Source: Sphagnum compactum
Taxonomy: Eukaryota; Bryophyta; Sphagnopsida; Sphagnales
Reading direction: 5' to 3'
Length of the DNA: 64,000 bases
NCBI GenBank assembly: GCA_965153455.1
Contig: OZ234498.1
Span: 12,400,001 to 12,464,000 of the forward strand
Shown here piece by piece: positions 35,301 to 47,632 of the stretch. Both the position numbers and the translations under genes were made by a program. The notes under the pieces are model-generated. The model had not been told where the DNA came from. It was given only the letters and a program-made list of their open reading frames with translations, and made no database searches. How positions within the stretch are numbered: the first letter of the stretch is position 1; each line of letters opens with the position of its first letter.

Positions 35301-38300
35301 TACAAATTTGTATGTCAATGTGTTTTCATTGCTCAATATCAATGCATGAAATGTATGAATCATGAATGAACAAATTTTTCATAATTTCCATCACTAAGTT
35401 GTAAAATGCTAAGTTTGTGATGATGTTTGGTGTTGGGCTCCAATAGGCAATAGTCTACTAGATTAAAGTAATAAGCATTTGGTTGACAACTAAGATTTTG
35501 TTTGAATGTAATCATGTTAACATGAGCCAAAGTAATTGTAGCCAATGTGTAATTTCATGTTTTATTGTAAAAAATTGTATTAATGTTGCAAGTTTAAAAA
35601 CATTCATGTCAATGTTTCCAATATATTATGGAAACGTGTGTTAGTATGATTTGAAATGAATCTAATGGAAATAAAATACTTAAAAACATTCATTAAACAT
35701 AACAACAAATGTTTTTAAGCACTATGAGGAGTCTTATTTTTTTCAATTTACAAATGGGGGTATTTGATAATAGTCTACAAAAATCACTCACCCAAAGGTT
35801 AGCTCATGCTGGCATGGAAATACATGTTTGCCAAGGAGAACTTGTTGGCAAATTAGGTAATCAACCTAACCTTGTCTTAGTTGGCAAATGTTTAGAATTT
35901 GAAGCCAAGAAGAGACCCAAGATAGTAGATACCAAGTTGGCATTTTGGTATACATTTTAGGCCCTCCTTTTGACCCCATTTGCATAATATATTTTGTTCA
36001 GAGGCCCATATTGTGACAAACTTGCCCCAATTTACTTTAATTTTTGTTATTGTACAAAAGAAGGTGAAGGTCTTCTTTGAAACATTTAAGTTTCTTTTCA
36101 CTCCATTTATATAAGGATGTATTATTTGTGAAAGAATGGTCATGCATGATTGTTCCTCCTAGAAACTTTGGATACCATACCTTGGGTTGTCAAGTAAGTA
36201 ACTTAAGACATAAAAAGACAAAACAGGTATGGGGAGAGAGGGCAACCTTGTCTCATGGACCTAGAGAGACATAAGGGTTGGCCTAGTTTTCCATTTTTAT
36301 GGAGGTGATGCCCCAATATAATGTTGATACCCATTTTATCCATTAGAGCTTCAAGGATCAAAAACAATAACCCTTGGTTAATTATGTCGAATTCTTTCCC
36401 AAACTCTAGAACTAGAAAGGCAAGGTCATGATCATTTTCTTCAACCCAAACCGTTGCCTATTAAACTAGGCAAAGATTGTTGATGTTCCTCCATTTTACA
36501 AAGTCCATATGGTTTGGCCAGATTATCCAAGGGAGGAATTCTTGAAGTCGTTTAGCTATCACAATCACCAAATTTGTGATCCACTTTGGTTTGTACACTC
36601 TTTCGATTCTTGCTACTACCATTATCTCATCCATATAGATTCGCCTTATATATTTTTGCATATAATTGGTGATGAAGTTGGAAAGTTCTTCAAGTGTGTT
36701 GTTAATACTTTGCAATTGTTCATTAGGCTTTGGATCATTGCCTTTTGGGTGAAAGCATATTAAGGTGTTTAATTCGAAATTGTTGAAAGTTCATTTTGAA
36801 AGTCCATATTTTATGTATTTGGAATTAGAATTTATTTCCATTTATAATTGAAATTAACATATTTTTTCCATTTCCAATTTCAAGTCATGATGTTATAAAC
36901 CTTTTTTTAAAAAATCCTACAAGTCGTTTGTTCAAGAAAATAATTATTTTTAATTCTTAAAAGAACTTGTAAAATAATTGCAATTTTTGGTATCTTAAAA
37001 AGTTCATAACACAATAGATTCATATTCATATTCCATTCATTCAAAACATCTTTACGTTTAAAAACATTAATCATAAAATATTCCAAAGTTTCAAATACAT
37101 AGGACTCATACATTGCAAGATAAAAATCCATTTTCATGCATTGTATTGGGTGTTACAAAAAGTGTTATCAAAATTCAAAGTCCATTTTTAGTTGATTTTT
37201 AGGATTTTGATTTTATTGCATTTTTGAACTAACATTACATATGTGTGTTCCTTTTTTTAATATTTCTAGAAAATATCAATGTTTAATATTGAAGTATCAA
37301 AGAAATGTAGGACTATGTAGTGTGTTTACACCCTTCTTGTATTGGTTCCCGTGAAAATGAAAGAATGTGAATGAGAATGAGTCACCAAAAATCTAATTTT
37401 GGGACACTAGCTGAAGCCTCTAAATCACATTCCATCATTTCATTGAGTTTGAATTTAAGCTGCCAAGAGAATTGACTTCATTCTTTTATCATTTAGGTTC
37501 ACTTAGAGGTAGTCTTTTGCTAGGATTACTTTCTTAGGGTGGTTGTGGAAGAGCTCCCCTCTTTTCTAGACCTAGATTTGGCCATTGTTGCATCGCATTT
37601 CCACACTTGGTTAAGACCTTTTTCTAAGTGTGTTTAGGATTGAGTTGGGCTTAAAAGGTTAAGGCATTTTTCTTAGCCTTTATTGTTTGTCATGTGCATT
37701 CTTGTTTTGTGAGGAGTGAGATGTCAAAAGAGAAATTAGGGTTGCTTGGTTCAAGAGCTTTGCCCTAGTAATCCTTATGACAATTGGTTTGAGGTGTTCC
37801 TTAAGGAAACTATTGTCTCCACTTTCCCCCGTTTTTTGTCTACTCCTTCATAAACATATAATCAATTGATTTTGGAGAACATTGATTGTGTAGTTAGTCT
37901 CCCATTATAAAATGTGAAGTTCTTATTTATAGTTTGTTGAAGGAATCTAGATTCCAAACATCTTGCATTCCTAGCTTGAAAGTAACCTTATGCCATGATA
38001 AAATCTTGATTTTTTCTCATGCTATGGTAAGCCCCTAAATTGTTACCAACTAGTTGTTTACGCACTTTGAAATCACCTTCTAGCACCCATTGGATTTCAC
38101 TACTATATTTTGTTCTTCCAACAATTTCTAAAGCTAGGTCCTATCTTGAGATGTTTGAGTTGTGTAGATATTCAACATACATATTGTTTTAGTGAAAATT
38201 TTGGAGCATCATGTAATGGCCCCCCTTTTCCATAATAATGTTTTGTTCTATCATGGAGGGAGTTTGATGGGGAAAGATTAATCTAGTGGTGTTAGCTATA

Positions 38301-38430
38301 GTCTTATTAAAAGGCTTCATGTAAACTCCTATGTCCTAGAGTGTGGTTCCACCTATGAATTTTATATCGGAGACCATGTTCTTGCAATTATATGCATTTA
38401 GATGGTGCTCTTGTAGTAGCACCATTGGGG
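32340..38430 (-). pseudogene. Decayed LINE (L1-type non-LTR retrotransposon), minus strand
   Basis: Read 5' to 3' on the minus strand, fragments of a plant LINE appear in the correct order with many stops and frameshifts. Endonuclease part: QWVLEGDFKV near 38090 and NGRLTTQSMFSKINRLYV near 37880, matching the GDFN and SRLDR-type motifs. Reverse transcriptase: LEFGKEFDIINQGLL near 36400, RSMRQGCPLSPYLF near 36240, a corrupted YADDT region (TNNTSLY) near 36110, and YLGSLLGFKF near 35900. Then GGLGV-DLEVQT, the 'GGLG..DL..N' block, near 35000. Last, the zf-RVT zinc-binding end near 32600-32700 (YGLCNNQ...SHFLLECPFVHFAW). About 1.5 kb of AT-rich DNA near 33.1-34.6 kb shows no LINE motif and may be inserted. 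ORF1 was not recognised. The element is inactive. Confidence 0.75.
32913..33057 (+). repeat. 72-bp tandem duplication
   Basis: Two copies, 32913-32984 and 32985-33057, of ATTGCCACTCCCTTAGGTCC, CATGAAAGT.., TTGTGTAT.AAAAATT and AGTACT. It lies inside the decayed LINE region. Confidence 0.85.
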
Positions 38431-41400
38431 GGAGGGGGGGGGTGGTTTCATTTTTCACATCCATATTTTAATGGTTTTTTGTTTCTTTTGACTTTTATCT
38501 TTCTTAAGGTCCTCACATTGAAGGACACAATTGTTAAAGACAAACTATTCATTTATAGCCAATGAATGGGAAACTTTGGAGCTAATCAATCCCTAAGCTT
38601 AAGCTAATATAACTACTTGGTTTTAGATTCTTGCAAGAGGGCTAAAAATGATTAAAATAGATTCACAATTTTATTTTTGCATGTTGCCTATAGAGAGGCA
38701 CCCACGTTTGTTTGCCATTCCTTTCCCCTAATGCTCCCATGTTCTTTGCTTAGTTTGTTTAAGAGTAAGTTATGTGATAATGCACCATGTAAAAATGAGT
38801 TGTCTAGTTTGTCGATCATTTTCATGTTTATTTTCCTCCACTTCAATATGGTCTTTTTGAAGATCAATTATGATGTTAAATGCAAATACGAACGTCAAGA
38901 TGGTGTTAGCTTGGGTGTTCCTTGAAAACACTTGTTTTCAAGGTGATGTTGCCACCCAAGCTCTTCCAATTCCTTATATTTTCTAGATTGTGTCCAATCA
39001 TGTCTTTCAAATTTTATGTCGTGGGTGAGTTTGGAAGCTTTTCTTTGACACAAAACAAAATTAAAATTGTACTCAAAGGGCCAAAAAAAAAAAACCTTGC
39101 CCATGTTTTTGGTCAAGACATGTCAAATGCGAATTTTCAAGTTGCTTTTGAGATGGTGGGGGTGGAATGGAAGGAGCCGGAAGATTTCAAGGTTTTCTTG
39201 AACTTTTAGGTTGGTTTTGAAGGTAAAAGATATTCTATTAGTTTTGATCCATTTGAATGCCTCACTAAGAGTTCCTTTAAGTTTGTTGGTGTTATGTCAT
39301 TTAATGCTGTTAATTCTAGAATTGTTTTTCTTGTTTTGTTCATGTTGTTGCTTGCCTTTTCTTCTATTCAATTTTTTTTTTTTCTTTTCAGAAGTTTAAG
39401 GCTTTAATGTTCCTTTTTTTCTTGTTGCTCTTGCAACTGTTGGAGAGTTTCTAATGATTAGTGTTCCCATAAGGCTCTTGTGATGTGGCATGTTCCTTTG
39501 GCTTTGGGGTGACTTTTGTTTATGAGCTTGTGATGGGGTTGGAGAGTTGTTTGAAGAGGTTCACATCAACCCACTTTGCTATTTCTTTCCTTTTGCCTTT
39601 GATAGATGCTTTGTAAACAATTTTTGTCTCCCTTTTTTTACAAGTTTCTCATCAATAGTTTTTTTGGTCTACAATCTCCTTTGGTGGTGTCTCTGGGACC
39701 CACTTGCTCTTAATGTCATTTAGCTTTGGTATTGTGATTGTGAAATCTTGTTTTTTGCCCCTTTCTAGAGCTTACTATTATGCATTTGTGTTTTCTTTGT
39801 GCCTTTCACATGAGATGGTCTTGTGTAGTTCTTTGATCTGTTTTGATTCCAAGTGTGTGTAGCTTGTGTGGGTTTGATGTATTTGTGGCTTTTGAAGTCT
39901 TGGGGGTTAACTTGTGATTTGGTCATTGAACAAGTTCTAGCAAGATGACTAAAGTGACAACATATGTGGCATTGGTTCTAGAGTTTAAAATAGATGATTT
40001 TTTGCAAAACAAATGTCTCAATCTCACCTTGTGCATCACTTGAGAGCATTCAGATGGAAGAGATTCTAGATTTGTAAGAGATAATTAAGGACAAAATGAA
40101 AGACCACAAAAAGGAGATGCCCATCTCATCGCCTTTGCATTCAACTAACAAGCAAAGATGGGCGAGTAGAAGTAAAACCTCAAAACCACATGAGGCATGC
40201 CATTGTCCAATGGTGTTTTTGGTGGCAAATTTGTGTTTTTTTTTTTGTTTTCTTGTTTTGGAGACGAATTTGGATAAACATGTTATTTCAGCCAAATTTT
40301 CACTTTTATGAAATCAAAATTCAAAAATAACCAATTTTTTCTGCTATCTAGCCAAATGTTGGATTGATAGAGGTGTGAAATGCATTAAGCCCATGCTACG
40401 ATATTTACAATAAACTTATTTAGTTTCAAACACAATTCTACCTAAGCTTGCCTCATTAACTTTAAACATAACAATTTGTATTCCTTAACATAAAATTAAA
40501 AACACAATTAAACCAAAATTACAAATGAAAGAAATAAAACGTGTTGGGTGAAACGCCATGGTGCATGCATTTCCAAAATAAAGGCCTAGGATGAAATGGT
40601 ATCCAAGTCAAGCACATTTTGTGAATGTTTCTCGCGAATATTGTCATGAACTTATACCATATGTAAAGGGAAAGATATCATGCCCAGTCTTGAAAAGTGA
40701 GAGGAATCTTACATCAACAAGCCTTCTCATGCCTACTTATAGATGTAAAATCCCTCTCATCTTTTAGGAATATGTGCAGTATCTTTCTTTGTTTTTGAGG
40801 ATGGATATTCATGAATATAATAAGGTGCCTTTAATAAAATACACTTAATTTTATTTTTTCTCCAAGTGCTTTATGAGATACATAATAATGGAATAGATCT
40901 TCGAAATAAGTGAAATATCAAATCAATTTGCATACCCTTACCTACTTGTAAAGCTTTAACTTCAAAATACCTAGTGTTTTAAGTTAATTCTCAATTACTA
41001 AATGGTTTTATTTATACATGTGTGTTTAAGACTACCTATTTCTCACCTTGAGGTCCAAACCTAGTTCTAATGTTTAAGGTGTTGAGGAGCCAAGTGAATT
41101 GGGTACTCCTTAAGACTACCTATTTCTCACCTTGAGGTCCAAACCTAGTTCTAATGTTTAAGGTGTTGAGGAGCCAAGTGAATTGGGTACTCCTTTTGCC
41201 TTATAAGGCATGATGACCCAACAAACAAATCTAGCTCCAAATGGAGTCGGTATGAAGGAAGTATGGAAATAGATTCGGACACAACCAAATGTCACCAAAG
41301 TCCACCAAATGTCACCAAAGTCTACAACCGAATCTTTGGGGATGTGGTTGGGGAAAACCATGTGGAAAATAGAGGCCTACTCTTGTCACTAAAGTCTAGC

Positions 41401-44400
41401 AACATGGTTTGTTCAGGACCCACATAATTAATAAGAACAAAGTTGTGGCTACTAGAACAACAAGTTGTGTGTATTTTCATGTGGTATGTAGAAGAAATAA
41501 AGCACCAAAGGGGTTGTTGCCTGGAGACTTGCCTCAACCATGAAAGTCTGGATTCCCCTTCACTTGAAATCTGTGGGTGCCCATAAGTATATTATTATGT
41601 GTGATTCTCCATGTATTTTAATGTGGGCCACTTATGTAGTGGGAATCAATGTTGGGTGGGGACTAGGTACCCCACTTTGGCAAGGTAAGAAGGTGGAATT
41701 GAAATTGAAACTTTTGAAAAAAAAAAAAAATTAATTTTTTAAACTAGAACTGAGGCTTAACCCGTAGTTTAATCGCTATAATCTATTAATTTTGATGTAT
41801 TAAAATTTCCTTAACTTTCAATTGATGTTGTGGGCACCCCAAGTTTTACGGCCTATCTATGGAACATATGAAGAAGTATTGATTGAAAGCACATTCATGG
41901 TTAGTTCAAATCCATCCATAACCAAAAAAATTTGGGGCGTTTAGTACAAAGGAGGAAATGCATTATTACTTCTTTCCAATATTTTGTACATACCAACTAT
42001 CTATGTGTGTCTAAGAGAACAACATGTTGTAAACTCGCACCAAGATTCAACACTTAGTTTTTGATCAATATATTCAAACAAGTCTTCACACTTCACATTG
42101 ATTGGGAAAACAAACCGCACAAGAAGAGTTCATAGAGTGGAACATTTACAACATTGCATTTTGGATTTTATTAACAATCAAACCACATTTGAAATGGTTT
42201 TGAAATTTTTTCTAAACTTTCACACAAAACACTTACCCACCTTTTTCAAGTAGATAGTCCAATTTCTGGTTGTGCCAAATTCTTGCTGAAAATGAGAGGA
42301 AAAAAGCCTGTTGCTCGTGCTTCTTTGTTTGGGTATCGTCTTTGCAATTGGATCCACTAGCCAAATTCCTGGCTGAAGTACGGGATTTATTGTTCCCACT
42401 TGCAAGAGGATGAAAGCACGAGGTTGTGCTCCCACTTGCAAGAGGAGGAATGGGAATTTCTTTTGTGGGCCTACTAAGTTACATCATATTGGGACTTTGC
42501 GTGTTACTTACATATGTTTGAGGTAGGTAGATAGGTAGGTAGGTAGGTATCTCCACTTACCGAAGAAACCTTTCACCGTCATGACCTAAAAATGTCAAAT
42601 ATGATTCATCGTTGCATTATTATTATTCCTAGTGACAATTTCATGACAAGAAGTTTTTAATATAAAAAAAATTGCACACAACAACTCAACAAAATCCATT
42701 TTCAAATCTTACAACACCCTAGTGCTCATTGCACCATCTTCCAATCCAATCCAAGGAAAGAAGTGGCATAATTTTAAAAACCCAAATAAAGAACCACCCC
42801 AACTTGAGTATAGGGTTGTAACATTGAGCTATAGCTATTAGTAAATTGTTGTTAGAAATTTGTGACTCACTTTGGGTTTTTGTGCTTCTAGCTCCAACTT
42901 CTTGGGTCCTCTCTCTCTTTGTTGTTCCTTTCCCCCTTTGGTGGGTGCTTTGTTGGCCTTGCCCACCAAGGCAAGGACAATGTGTTCAGAGTCATTATAG
43001 AGTATAGTAGCTTAAGGGATTTTTATAGGCCCCTACTAGGTAATAATAATAATAATAGGTCTATTTTATTATATGAGGATTTTTGAAAGATGATAATTTT
43101 GGCTATTGTGTTGAAACTTGAGATTAGTTATTATAGAGTTATAATAATAATATCTTGAAGGACTTTGGTTTCTTTTAGAGGATTTTTGTTTTTGAAGATT
43201 ATAATTTTTGCATGGTGAAATAAATATTTGAGTTTTCATAATTCTTCTTTTGCCCTTAAGATACTTTTTAATGCAAAATATGGCAAGGCCAGAGTGTGGC
43301 AACAAGGCCCTTGTTTAATTTAATGAAGCTTTTGCCAGGGTTTTGCCAGGGTTTCATCATCATCATCATCATCATTCTTTCTTTGTTTCTTATATTCCAA
43401 AGGCCTCGAATGGATTTGGAAGGTGAAATTGGCGCTTTGGGAAAGATTTATTTGTGCACCCAAATAATGAATGAATCCCAGCCCATTTTCTAAACCCGGA
43501 ACAATTGCCAGCCCTGCCTGCATTGCATTGGGGGATGGCCAGCTCAAGCTTTTGGCTGTGCTTAGCTCTCGAGGTATCATCAGCGTCCAGCCCCCAATGG
43601 CACAAACCCATTTTGCCCTTTGCCAATTGGATCGGGCTACCCAATTTTACACACACAAAACACACACACAAACAAACACACACACACACACACACACACA
43701 ACACACCCACAAATTCTATAATTAATCGGTTCATGTGTTGAGGCCAGTGTTGTCCAGTTTTTGATTTCAAAAGGAGACCTTCAATCCTAGTTCCAACCTT
43801 GTTCTTTTTTTCTTTTTCTAAAATTTAATTTTAATTTTTATAAATTTGTATGGAATTTCTTCCAGTTTGGTCTTGAAACTAGTTCTTTAGATTTCTAAAA
43901 TCTCTGATTTTTTTGGGGGTTTATTTTCAAAAAATATTTTAAAACTTGTTCCATTTAAGATCATGTTTGATTTCATCTTCATTGCGCACAATTAACAAAT
44001 TATTTTATAGTATTTAAATTTTCAATTAATGCACACAATTCAAGATATTAATTATTTTTATATTAATTTTTGTACTACCCATCAAATGCAATAACTTGCT
44101 TTAAAACATAAACATCAATTTTTATTTTATTTTTCTATAAATTTTTACCTATATCTATCTATTCACAAGACATGAACCTAATTTAAAAGGACGACAACAC
44201 CTCTAATTCAAGTTTTGATCGCTTTTTAAGCAAGTTGATTTGGTTAGGGTTTCAATGACAATTCCAACAAAACTTAATAAACTTCCAATACAAAAAAAGA
44301 GACCTTAGATTAGACCTTAATTTAACCTAAACCTCCCTAAATCTCCAAAACCTTGGTTGAGACCCTCCTCATGCCGAGGAAAAATCAAACATAAAGAAGC

Positions 44401-44989
44401 TTAGTTAGTGTCATCCCTATTTTTATAATAATTAACAAGTTGTAACAAAGCTCCAATTTAAAAGAAATGATTTTTTACTACACAATTTCCCTAAACCCTA
44501 AACCCTTCCCTCTCCCCCCACCTCCAAAGTGTAGGTAGGAATCATATTCATACCTTAAAAGTGGGTCCATGATGGGTGGTGTCACCTTGTACCTTGCCCC
44601 TTAACTTGGACAAGATTTTATATTATTCCTAAAATTGTTTGTCACCATTTTTGACCCCCCCTTCCTAAAGAGGGTGGGTGCCACCTAGGGAGGGTTTAGG
44701 GTTTAGGAAGGGATATTTCTTCCTATAAGGAAGAAGGTTCATCCTAAGAGAGGTCACTACTAGTAGAGGGAATCATCCTAAGGGAGGTTAATTTTTTGTC
44801 ATATTAGGCAGGTTCATCCCTCCTATTTCTTCTCTCCCAAACATTGAAAAAAAATTTCCCAACAAATTTTGTCATTTTTTGTTTTGAAGGAAAGGGAAAA
44901 AAAAAAAAAAAAAAACTTGCAAAAATGATGTGTTATCTATCTAGTGTGAATTCGATGAGTTTTGATAAAATTAACATAAGGTAACTTTG
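38431..44989. other. Gene-free stretch, partly possible LINE 5' sequence
   Basis: 38.4-40.0 kb may be the 5' end or ORF1 of the LINE but shows no recognisable domain. A tandem duplication lies at 41026-41193. Also present are GTAG repeats at 42526-42549, a (CAT)n run at 43357-43374 and a (CA)n run at about 43670-43700. None of the short frames (for example 43390-43770 on the minus strand, driven by the CA repeat) looks like a gene. Confidence 0.5.
41026..41193 (+). repeat. 84-bp perfect tandem duplication
   Basis: Copies 41026-41109 and 41110-41193 appear identical over TTAAGACTACCTATTTCTCA through GAATTGGGTACTCC. The duplication must be recent, or else an assembly artefact. Confidence 0.9.
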
Positions 44990-45115
44990 AAATAATATCG
45001 ATATATTTTCATTTGTTCTTTGAATCTTACCATATGAAAGACAAAATCAAATCATCATATAGATCTTTCATGAAAGATTTTCTCATTTCCATTAATTTTA
45101 GAACATGAATTTCAA
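44990..45115 (+). repeat. Dispersed repeat R2, copy 2 (other copy 9752-9870)
   Basis: Shares with 9752-9870 the ordered words ATATATTT.CATTT, TTGAATCTTAC, ATCAT.TAGA, TTTCATGAAA, TTTCCATTAATTTTA and AACATG. Non-coding. Confidence 0.6.
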
Positions 45116-45458
45116 TTTTCAACTAATAAAAAAATAATTTAAAAAAAATTGTGTATCAAGAAATTCATGAAACCATACATGCATTTGAAAGATAAGATTT
45201 TTAAATATATATTAAATTTTTAATTAAATTTTATATGTAACCATTTGAATTCAAATATGTGTCGGTGGTCGAATGTAACAACAAACTCAATTTTCACAAC
45301 TTGTGACAATTGAAAGATAAATGATACCAAAAAATGGGAGTCTCGAGCCTATGGTTGCACGGTTATTAGAAATAGGAACAGACCCCCGACGGTTATCAAT
45401 GCCGATTCTTAAGATTCATAACCACGACTCTCAAAAAAATCAAAGACCCGGGGTTTGG

Positions 45459-45500
45459 AATATAACCATGGTTCTCAATATTTTGGACCGTGGTTATATT
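45459..45500. repeat. Imperfect 16-bp inverted repeat
   Basis: Left arm AATATAACCATGGTTC (45459-45474), right arm GGACCGTGGTTATATT (45485-45500): 14 of 16 pair, around a 10-base loop. It stands in a patch that is richer in GC than its surroundings. Confidence 0.75.
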
Positions 45501-45833
45501 GCCATCGGGCTCTATGGGCATCACATTTCCCAAAAAACTCATTTTCATTTTATTTTTTTTCCCATGATTTTAATTTTTTTGAGTATGATGGGATTTCATT
45601 TTTTTAAGCATGTGGGGGTTTTACGCTGCGCAAAGTCCTAAGGGATGGGCTTTATGAGAAATAGGCCTGCCCTTAGTTCAGCCCTCATGGGGGTCCTTAT
45701 TCCTGTAAAACCCACCCGCAAGGGCTTTTTTACCCTACACTTATTTTGAGAACGCCCTTGTCTAGGGCTTCACCCCTAAACATGTGATTATTTGCAAGTT
45801 TGCACTAGGGTTTCTTTTAAGGATTTTGTGATG

Positions 45834-45900
45834 TAGCCAAAGTGGCGATCAATCACAAAATAATTTAGCCAAATTTGGTTACATACTAGATATGAAAGTG
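45834..45900 (+). repeat. Palindromic-core dispersed motif, copy D
   Basis: TAGCCAAAGTGGCGATCAATCA, then TTTAGCCAAATTTGGTTAC and a GATATGAAAGTG tail. About 1.5 kb upstream of the arabinogalactan-peptide gene. Confidence 0.8.
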
Positions 45901-46546
45901 AGAAAAAAATATTAAAATTAAAAAAAATGAAAAATCCTTCTTCTAAATTCTTGGCTACCTACTGAAACTTATCATCAAAATCTGGCGATTTGATTTTTTA
46001 AATTCTTGAAAATCTGGCGAATTTGGTGGGTTTTTTTTTTCCCATGAAAAGTCCTTTGTATAGGTCGAAATCAGATTTTTCAGGTCGAAATTTGGCGAGA
46101 ATTCGCCAGTAAAAGAAACACTTGCAAGTTTGCACCGGAGTCGACGCACCAGAGTTGCACGACGAGGAGGACGACGAGGAGTGAAGAATTCCCGATTGTT
46201 TTCCTTGTGTCCCGGCGGGGTTGGAATAGCGCCAGATGCACGCGACATACATACATACCTACATCCACGCGCGATTGTCGTCATCGTCGTCCCAGTTTTC
46301 TTTGACATTCATGGCACATGGGGGTGACGAAATTTGTTGGGAGAGTAAATTACGTTGTCGGGAAAAAGCTCTTCACAGCAAATGTTCTTTACAATCCGGT
46401 TTTGAAGAGAGACGGAAGAGACAGAGAGGGAAAAAAACAAACAGAAGATGAAGAAGAAGAAGAAGAAAGAGCCCGCCGGGCGTTTGGGTGCTATCTAGAA
46501 TCGGTATAAAGTAGCTGAGTAGTAGCGAGGAAGCGGAGAATCTGGC

Positions 46547-46577
46547 CTCCCACTCCCTTAAGCAAAGGGAGTGGGAG
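46547..46577. repeat. Perfect 13-bp hairpin within a longer imperfect foldback
   Basis: Left arm CTCCCACTCCCTT (46547-46559), loop AAGCA, right arm AAGGGAGTGGGAG (46565-46577). Outside it AGAATCTGGCC pairs imperfectly with GGCAGGATTCT, so the foldback extends to roughly 46535-46603. Confidence 0.85.
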
Positions 46578-46672
46578 ATTTTTCCGGCAGGATTCTGGCG
46601 GAAAGAAGAAAGTCGGGACCACACACCACACCCACCCAGCACCAGCACCAGCAGCAGGCTGTGTTTTTTTTG

Positions 46673-46694
46673 CTGGCTATATAAATATAGCCAG
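46673..46694. repeat. Perfect 10-bp palindrome around a TATA-like core
   Basis: CTGGCTATAT (46673-46682), AA, ATATAGCCAG (46685-46694). The centre reads TATATAAATA, which could serve as a TATA box, but it lies about 710 bases before the start codon. Confidence 0.85.
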
Positions 46695-46880
46695 AAAGCT
46701 ATATTAAAAATGAAAACTACTAAATCAAGTGTTGAAATTTTTTGGGACATTATCAATAGCCAGAAACTTCCCATATTGTAATAATTATCGCCATATTTCT
46801 ACACATGGTTCAAAGTAGGGATAGCCAATAAGAAAAGAAGGACGTTTTTTAACAAAAAAAAGTTTAATTCCATATTTAAC

Positions 46881-46935
46881 TTGTAACCAAATTTGGCTAA
46901 AATGTTCCTGTGGGTCATCGCCATTTTGGCTATAC
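46881..46935 (-). repeat. Palindromic-core dispersed motif, copy F
   Basis: TAACCAAATTTGGCTAAAAT, then CCTGTGGGTCATCGCCA: the reverse complement of the copy B and D layout, about 0.5 kb upstream of the arabinogalactan-peptide gene. Confidence 0.75.
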
Positions 46936-47407
46936 CACACTGACCACCACCACCACCATCACCCCGCTGCAGGAAAAGAGTGTACAGACACGGACGAACG
47001 AACTGAACGAAAGAGAGTTGCGCCGAGCTTGCTTGCTTGCTTGCTTCCTTCCTTCCTTTCACTAGATTTTCCTCTCTTCTCTCTCAGAGTCCGGGCCTTT
47101 TTCCTGTCTACAAAAGGCTGCCCTCTCCTCGTCCCATTTTGTATTTCCTACTTCCATCGCAGCTTTCCGAGCTTCCTTGTAGTATCCATTGGAAGCCTTT
47201 GATTTGCAGCTACAAGTACGTCTTCTTTTTGCCAGATCTAGTAGTTGCACGGTTGCATCATATTACAGTTACAGTAAAAGTCTTAGGAATTTGGAGAGAG
47301 AGAGAGAGTGTGTGTGTGAGTGTTTTGTGTGTGATCCAGAAAGGGTTTAAGGAAGGTTTTTTCAAGCTTCGTCAATCCAACTAGTCGAAGAAGCTGTAGT
47401 AGCAATA

Positions 47408-47632
47408 ATGGCATTCGTACAGCAGGCGTTGAAGAGGAGTGTTGTGATGGGAGCAGTGTTGTTGGTGGTGGTAGCCATGAGTGCTGCTGCTATCAGCGGA
47501 GTGCAGGCGGCGGCACCGGCCCCTGCACCTGCAGCGACTACGACAGGAGCAGCTGCGGGATCGCCAATGGCGTCGTTGATGGCACCGGTGCTCATCAGCA
47601 TGGTTGCATTTTTCGCCTCTTGCGCCTTGTAA
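47408..47632 (+). CDS. GPI-anchored arabinogalactan peptide, single exon, 74 residues
   Basis: A small cell-surface proteoglycan backbone. Residues about 1-34 are a signal peptide (VVMGAVLLVVVAMSAAAISG then VQA). The mature core AAPAPAPAATTTGAAAGS carries alternating Ala-Pro, which is the signal for proline hydroxylation and arabinogalactan addition. The rest, ASLMAPVLISMVAFFASCAL, is a hydrophobic tail typical of a GPI-anchor signal, with small residues (AGS) before it as the likely attachment site. Length and layout fit the plant AG-peptide class (Arabidopsis AGP16/20/22/41 type). ATG context is AATAATGGC, and no intron is needed. Codon use is GC-rich relative to its surroundings. Confidence 0.88.
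   Translation: MAFVQQALKRSVVMGAVLLVVVAMSAAAISGVQAAAPAPAPAATTTGAAAGSPMASLMAPVLISMVAFFASCAL

Larger units (their letters stand above)
46130..47407 (+). promoter_or_regulatory. Upstream region and 5' leader of the arabinogalactan-peptide gene
   Basis: A GC-richer patch with (GAC/GAG) repeats (46159-46185), (ACAT)n at 46243-46262, a (GAA)n run near 46446-46470, the hairpins at 46547 and 46673, motif copy F at 46881, and a (GA)n-(GT)n run at about 47293-47320 close to the start codon. Pyrimidine-rich DNA with GCTTGCTT repeats at about 47025-47060 may mark the transcription start. No single TATA box is secure. Confidence 0.4.

Noticed and set aside
38922-39209. 95-codon plus-strand frame
   Set aside because: Reads somewhat protein-like, but no domain was recognised and it lies next to the LINE relic; possibly decayed LINE 5' sequence on the other strand.
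41026-41193. Possible CRISPR-like or regulatory direct repeats
   Set aside because: Only two adjoining copies with no spacers, in a eukaryotic genome; a simple tandem duplication explains it.
43390-43770. 126-codon minus-strand frame with VCVCVCVC
   Set aside because: Driven by a (CA)n microsatellite; nothing on either side supports a gene.
46130-46774. Frames on both strands upstream of the AG-peptide gene
   Set aside because: Produced by GAA/GAC repeats in a GC-richer promoter-like patch; no domain.
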